From Lumnitzera littorea (Eukaryota; Streptophyta; Magnoliopsida; Myrtales; Combretaceae): DNA of 64,000 nucleotides. The DNA is taken from the NCBI GenBank assembly GCA_024138015.1, contig JAMXBB010000009.1:15345599-15409598 (forward strand). The letters are read 5' to 3'. Below the pieces are notes generated by a model. That model was not told the origin of the DNA. It did no database searches and was given only the letters and a program-made list of their open reading frames with translations. The position numbers and the translations under genes are program-made. Every line of letters starts with the position of its first letter. Position 1 is the first letter of the stretch. This document shows, piece after piece, positions 61,441 to 64,000 of this stretch.

Positions 61441-61990
61441 TCTAGCCACTAAGCAATACGTATCTTCTAGCACGATATTCCAAAAATATTTTTTACTTTT
61501 TTGTACTGAATATTTTTTATCTCTTTTACCAATTTTTAGTATGTTTTATATAACCTAATTGTAAGAGTATGCTTTTGTCTTTTCATACATATAAAGCAAC
61601 TCTAGTGAACAGATATATAAACCCCCACTTATTGTACATAATGATCAATCAACAATATGAGAATTTACTCAAGTTTTCCTTTGAGAAACAATAGTGTTCT
61701 TGTAACCCTTTTTTACTCTTATCTATTCCCTTTAGCAAAGAATAGCGATAAGTGATCCTTCAATTTGGATCGGTGAGTCATATTTAATGAATTGTACGCC
61801 GAGTAGGAGAGTAGTGACGAGTGGCCTTTCAATTCGGACTGGTGAGTTATATTTGGTGGATTGTAGGTCGAGTAAGATCAATTGGTATATCATATTTAGT
61901 TAGTAGTTGTCTAGACTTTATTAGCCTTTTTCTTTTGTTTCTTTTTGTTTGGCTTCATTGTGGCATATCTCTATGTGTTTGACCCCAAAA
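61441..61990 (+). repeat. LTR-like fragment with a ~65-bp imperfect duplication
   Basis: ATATATAAACCCCCACTTATT near 61612 resembles an LTR promoter. An imperfect tandem repeat (61745-61809 and 61814-61879) shares TCAATTYGGAYYGGTGAG and the GT(A/C)GGTCGAGTA-like end. GCATCAGGAACC near 61995 could be a degenerate PBS. I cannot assign a family and the ends are unknown. Confidence 0.3.
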
Positions 61991-63490
61991 ACGCATCAGG
62001 AACCATCGAAGACTCTAATAAATCCTCAATTCGTTCGCTAATGAAGTCGTAGTGGACACCATAGTTGTTGACATCAAGGAATTGCTCATTTTGGGATACC
62101 TTCCTTTTCCCTTAGAATCCTTCTTGCTGGAGGAAGTTTTACGTAGAAAGCAATCCATTCGTATTTTTGGATTTTCATGTACAACTATAAAAGGAAGACA
62201 AACAACAAAGTGAGCACAAAGTAGTATACATAAATAGATAAACATTGTGACTATTGCTAATAGTAGAACTTGGTTTCATAGGAAAAATTTTTTAAATGGA
62301 AAAATTGTTGCAAACGGAAGGAAATTATAGCACAGAAAAGGTGCGTATGCGTTAGAAATAAACACAGAGAAAATCTGAAGCATTTGGAGAGAGTTAGAGT
62401 AGAGAATTTGATGACCAATGCATACAATTTAAACACAGCACATTTCATTAAAATTTTGAAATCAAACTCTGTAAAAGTGCATTATGAAATTTTCAAGACG
62501 ATTATAATTTCAGAAGTTAGAATAGCTACCTATGGAGTTTTCTAAATCAAATTTATAAATATTTGTCGCAACACATCAATGGCATACAATTTTTTCATTT
62601 CTATTTTCAAATCGTTCACCACTTGTCAAACATTTATATTCCATTCAAGCATATATTCAAAATTTTGAATTTCAGTCATGTCAAGCTTCACAATACTTAG
62701 CACATAAAGCATTCAATGTTCAACTTTTTTTTTTTTTTAAACTTCTTCCCATGGTCTTAAATACATTCCCTCATGGCACCCCTCCTATGTCCTACCGCTG
62801 CGACCCCACTGCGCGCTACCCCCGCCACTCGCCCCCCACAAAAACACCGACCGCACATGTTGTTAATTTATTAAGGAGAAGTTCGACCAGATTTTTTTAT
62901 TTTTCTTTAGTCTAACCTGACGAGTTAACCTGTTAGTCCACCGACCTAGCCCAACAATAAGCCAATTTGGCAGGTCATCCTTGTCGACTCGCCTAGACCT
63001 GCCTAAACTGGCCGATCGCCCTATGGGAGGAATTCGGCCTAATTGAGTTTAGGTCGATTCATTGAATCGGCAAGCCGGGTTTGATTCGGTTTTTTGACCG
63101 GACTATTAGAAACTAAAAGGCAACCGTGAATTGTTGATCATAGCAATTCAATTCCATTGGCAATGGCATATACGATCAGATATGATGACAAAAAGAGAAC
63201 CCACAACGGAAACCCATGATATTGACGAATGAAATTCATCATCAGAAGCAACAATTTGTTTTGATTTGAAACAAAGCAAAATGATTGATTTCAAGGTAAA
63301 ATCAAACATTTTACTAAATTGCTAATTACATCCTCGATGAACCTAAAACTTTTATAACAGGAAAAATACCGCATATGATGGCTTTAATTCTTCGAACCCT
63401 AACTTTCAAAATTCGAAAAAATAACACCTCATAAATTACATTAAATCTTAATAACATAATAATCTCAAGGCTCTAATTTTGCACGTGAAG
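61991..63490. other. AT-rich DNA including the outer part of the Copia leader
   Basis: The part next to the PBS (roughly 63.1-63.49 kb) fits the Copia leader. The rest is unassigned. A C-rich patch at 62776-62855 (CCCCCGCCACTCGCCCCCCA within it) stands out from the AT-rich surroundings. The 62015-62245 minus-strand open frame has a basic stretch but no motif I know. Confidence 0.4.
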
Positions 63491-63502
63491 GCTCTGATAT
63501 CA
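63491..63502 (-). other. Initiator tRNA-Met PBS of the Copia element
   Basis: The minus strand TGATATCAGAGC matches TGGTATCAGAGC at 11 of 12 positions, two bases inside the LTR end. Confidence 0.85.
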
Positions 63503-63504
63503 GT

Positions 63505-64000
63505 TGTTAGGATTTAAAAAAAAAACTTTAATCATATAAACTGAAGAATACCAAAAATAATATATGTGCAAAATCAAGGCGCAAAATAAAATAAAATATG
63601 AAGGTGTATTGTAAATCCATATTGTAAGACTTCTTAAATTGATTTGACCTTTGATCTTCTAAGTCTATCACATGAATTCTTATGTTATTAACTCTTGTCA
63701 TTTCTAGTGGATAGAAAGAACAAAATGTTGTGTATGACATAAAGATCACGACTATATATATAGAGAGAGAGAGAGGACCTTCGGTTAACTGTTTGTTAAC
63801 CTTTTATTATTATTTTTAGTTTAGCCTATCATAAAATTGGAAATAATATTCCAATCTCTACACATATTAACCCATTTTTACTTTAAATGCATTAAAATTC
63901 ATAATTTTACATATCACTTTAATTTGGACTTTATATTATATGATGGTCATACTATGCAATTATTATTAATAACACATATAAACATATATTATTAAAATAA
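63505..64000 (-). repeat. Copia 5' LTR, cut by the right window edge
   Basis: It starts TGTTAGGATTT on the plus strand and aligns with 32768-33267 to near its end. A (TA)n(GA)n microsatellite lies at about 63752-63774. Judging from the partner LTR, only a few bases are missing beyond 64000. Confidence 0.85.

Larger units (their letters stand above)
32768..64000 (-). mobile_element. Ty1/Copia retrotransposon carrying two large nested insertions
   Basis: Element order on the minus strand is: 5' LTR (63505 to beyond 64000), PBS (63491-63502), leader, gag (about 43.96-44.75 kb), protease, integrase and N-terminal RT (42029-43.9 kb), then C-terminal RT and RNase H (33.72-35.05 kb), PPT (33271-33285) and 3' LTR (32768-33267). 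The split leader holds a Gypsy/Tat stack (roughly 45-62 kb) and the split RT holds a TR-GAG-like Gypsy (35047-42028). The RT reading frame resumes across the latter: G-F-T-Q-K-E-G-L-D-Y-K-E-T-F ends at 42029 and continues as a P-S-L-W-F-H-R stretch at 35046. The copy is inactive because of stops and a mutated catalytic site. Confidence 0.8.

Noticed and set aside
1..64000. CRISPR array, operon or prokaryotic defence system
   Set aside because: There are no regularly spaced direct repeats, no operon-like run of genes, and the whole context is plant repeat DNA.

Overview
This window looks like gene-poor, AT-rich nuclear DNA of a flowering plant, most likely a dicot. The evidence is the dense load of decayed LTR retrotransposons of plant type (Ty1/Copia, a Tat/Ogre-like Ty3/Gypsy, a second Gypsy group, a SIRE-like LTR, a TRIM-like element), SINE-like tRNA-derived heads and MITE-like palindromes, together with the absence of bacterial or viral gene organisation. 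I found no intact host protein gene. The coding sequence I could recognise is almost all transposon gag-pol, and every copy carries stop codons and frameshifts.

Left part (1-14.3 kb): the window opens in the 5' leader of a Tat/Ogre-like Gypsy element that runs off the left edge on the minus strand; its LTR is at 552-3005. A very degraded plus-strand copy of a ~3 kb Gypsy LTR family follows (about 5.0-8.41 kb). Next comes a better preserved minus-strand copy (8800-11935) with a polypurine tract and a piece of internal sequence, the whole bracketed by a 43-bp direct repeat. At 12.8-14.3 kb lies a ~725-bp tandem duplication whose units each start with a palindromic MITE-like segment.

Middle (14.3-32.7 kb): mostly unassigned AT-rich DNA. 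It holds a probable TRIM (about 21.87-22.47 kb), a degenerate GCC/ACC/ATC trinucleotide tract (24.88-25.07 kb), a third palindromic element (25.44-25.80 kb), a Tigger/pogo-like transposase remnant (about 29.0-29.47 kb), and a SIRE-like solo LTR (29713-32077) split by a Gypsy-type LTR.

Right half (32.77-64 kb): one large nested retrotransposon stack. The outermost element is a minus-strand Ty1/Copia whose 3' LTR is at 32768-33267 and whose 5' LTR starts at 63505 and continues past the right edge. Its reverse-transcriptase gene is split by a plus-strand Gypsy element (35047-42028) that has LTRs, gag and a protease-like part but no RT, RNase H or integrase (TR-GAG-like); that element is itself split by a solo LTR (37328-40209, target duplication ACCTT). 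The Copia 5' leader is split by a second stack: a minus-strand Gypsy (about 58157-61440), interrupted within its RT by the 5' LTR of a Tat/Ogre-like element (58156 down to about 46.03 kb), which is in turn interrupted near its protease by another solo LTR (49452-52494, target duplication AGGGG).

The insertion order can be read from who interrupts whom: Copia first, then the Gypsy elements, then the solo LTRs of the ~3 kb family. All assignments come from reading and translating the sequence by eye; family names are by motif resemblance, not database search. I saw nothing that supports a new functional gene system. The most notable items are the TR-GAG-like element, the clean solo-LTR target duplications, the 43-bp flanking repeat, and an LTR that carries a PBS-like motif on one side and a PPT-like motif on the other.
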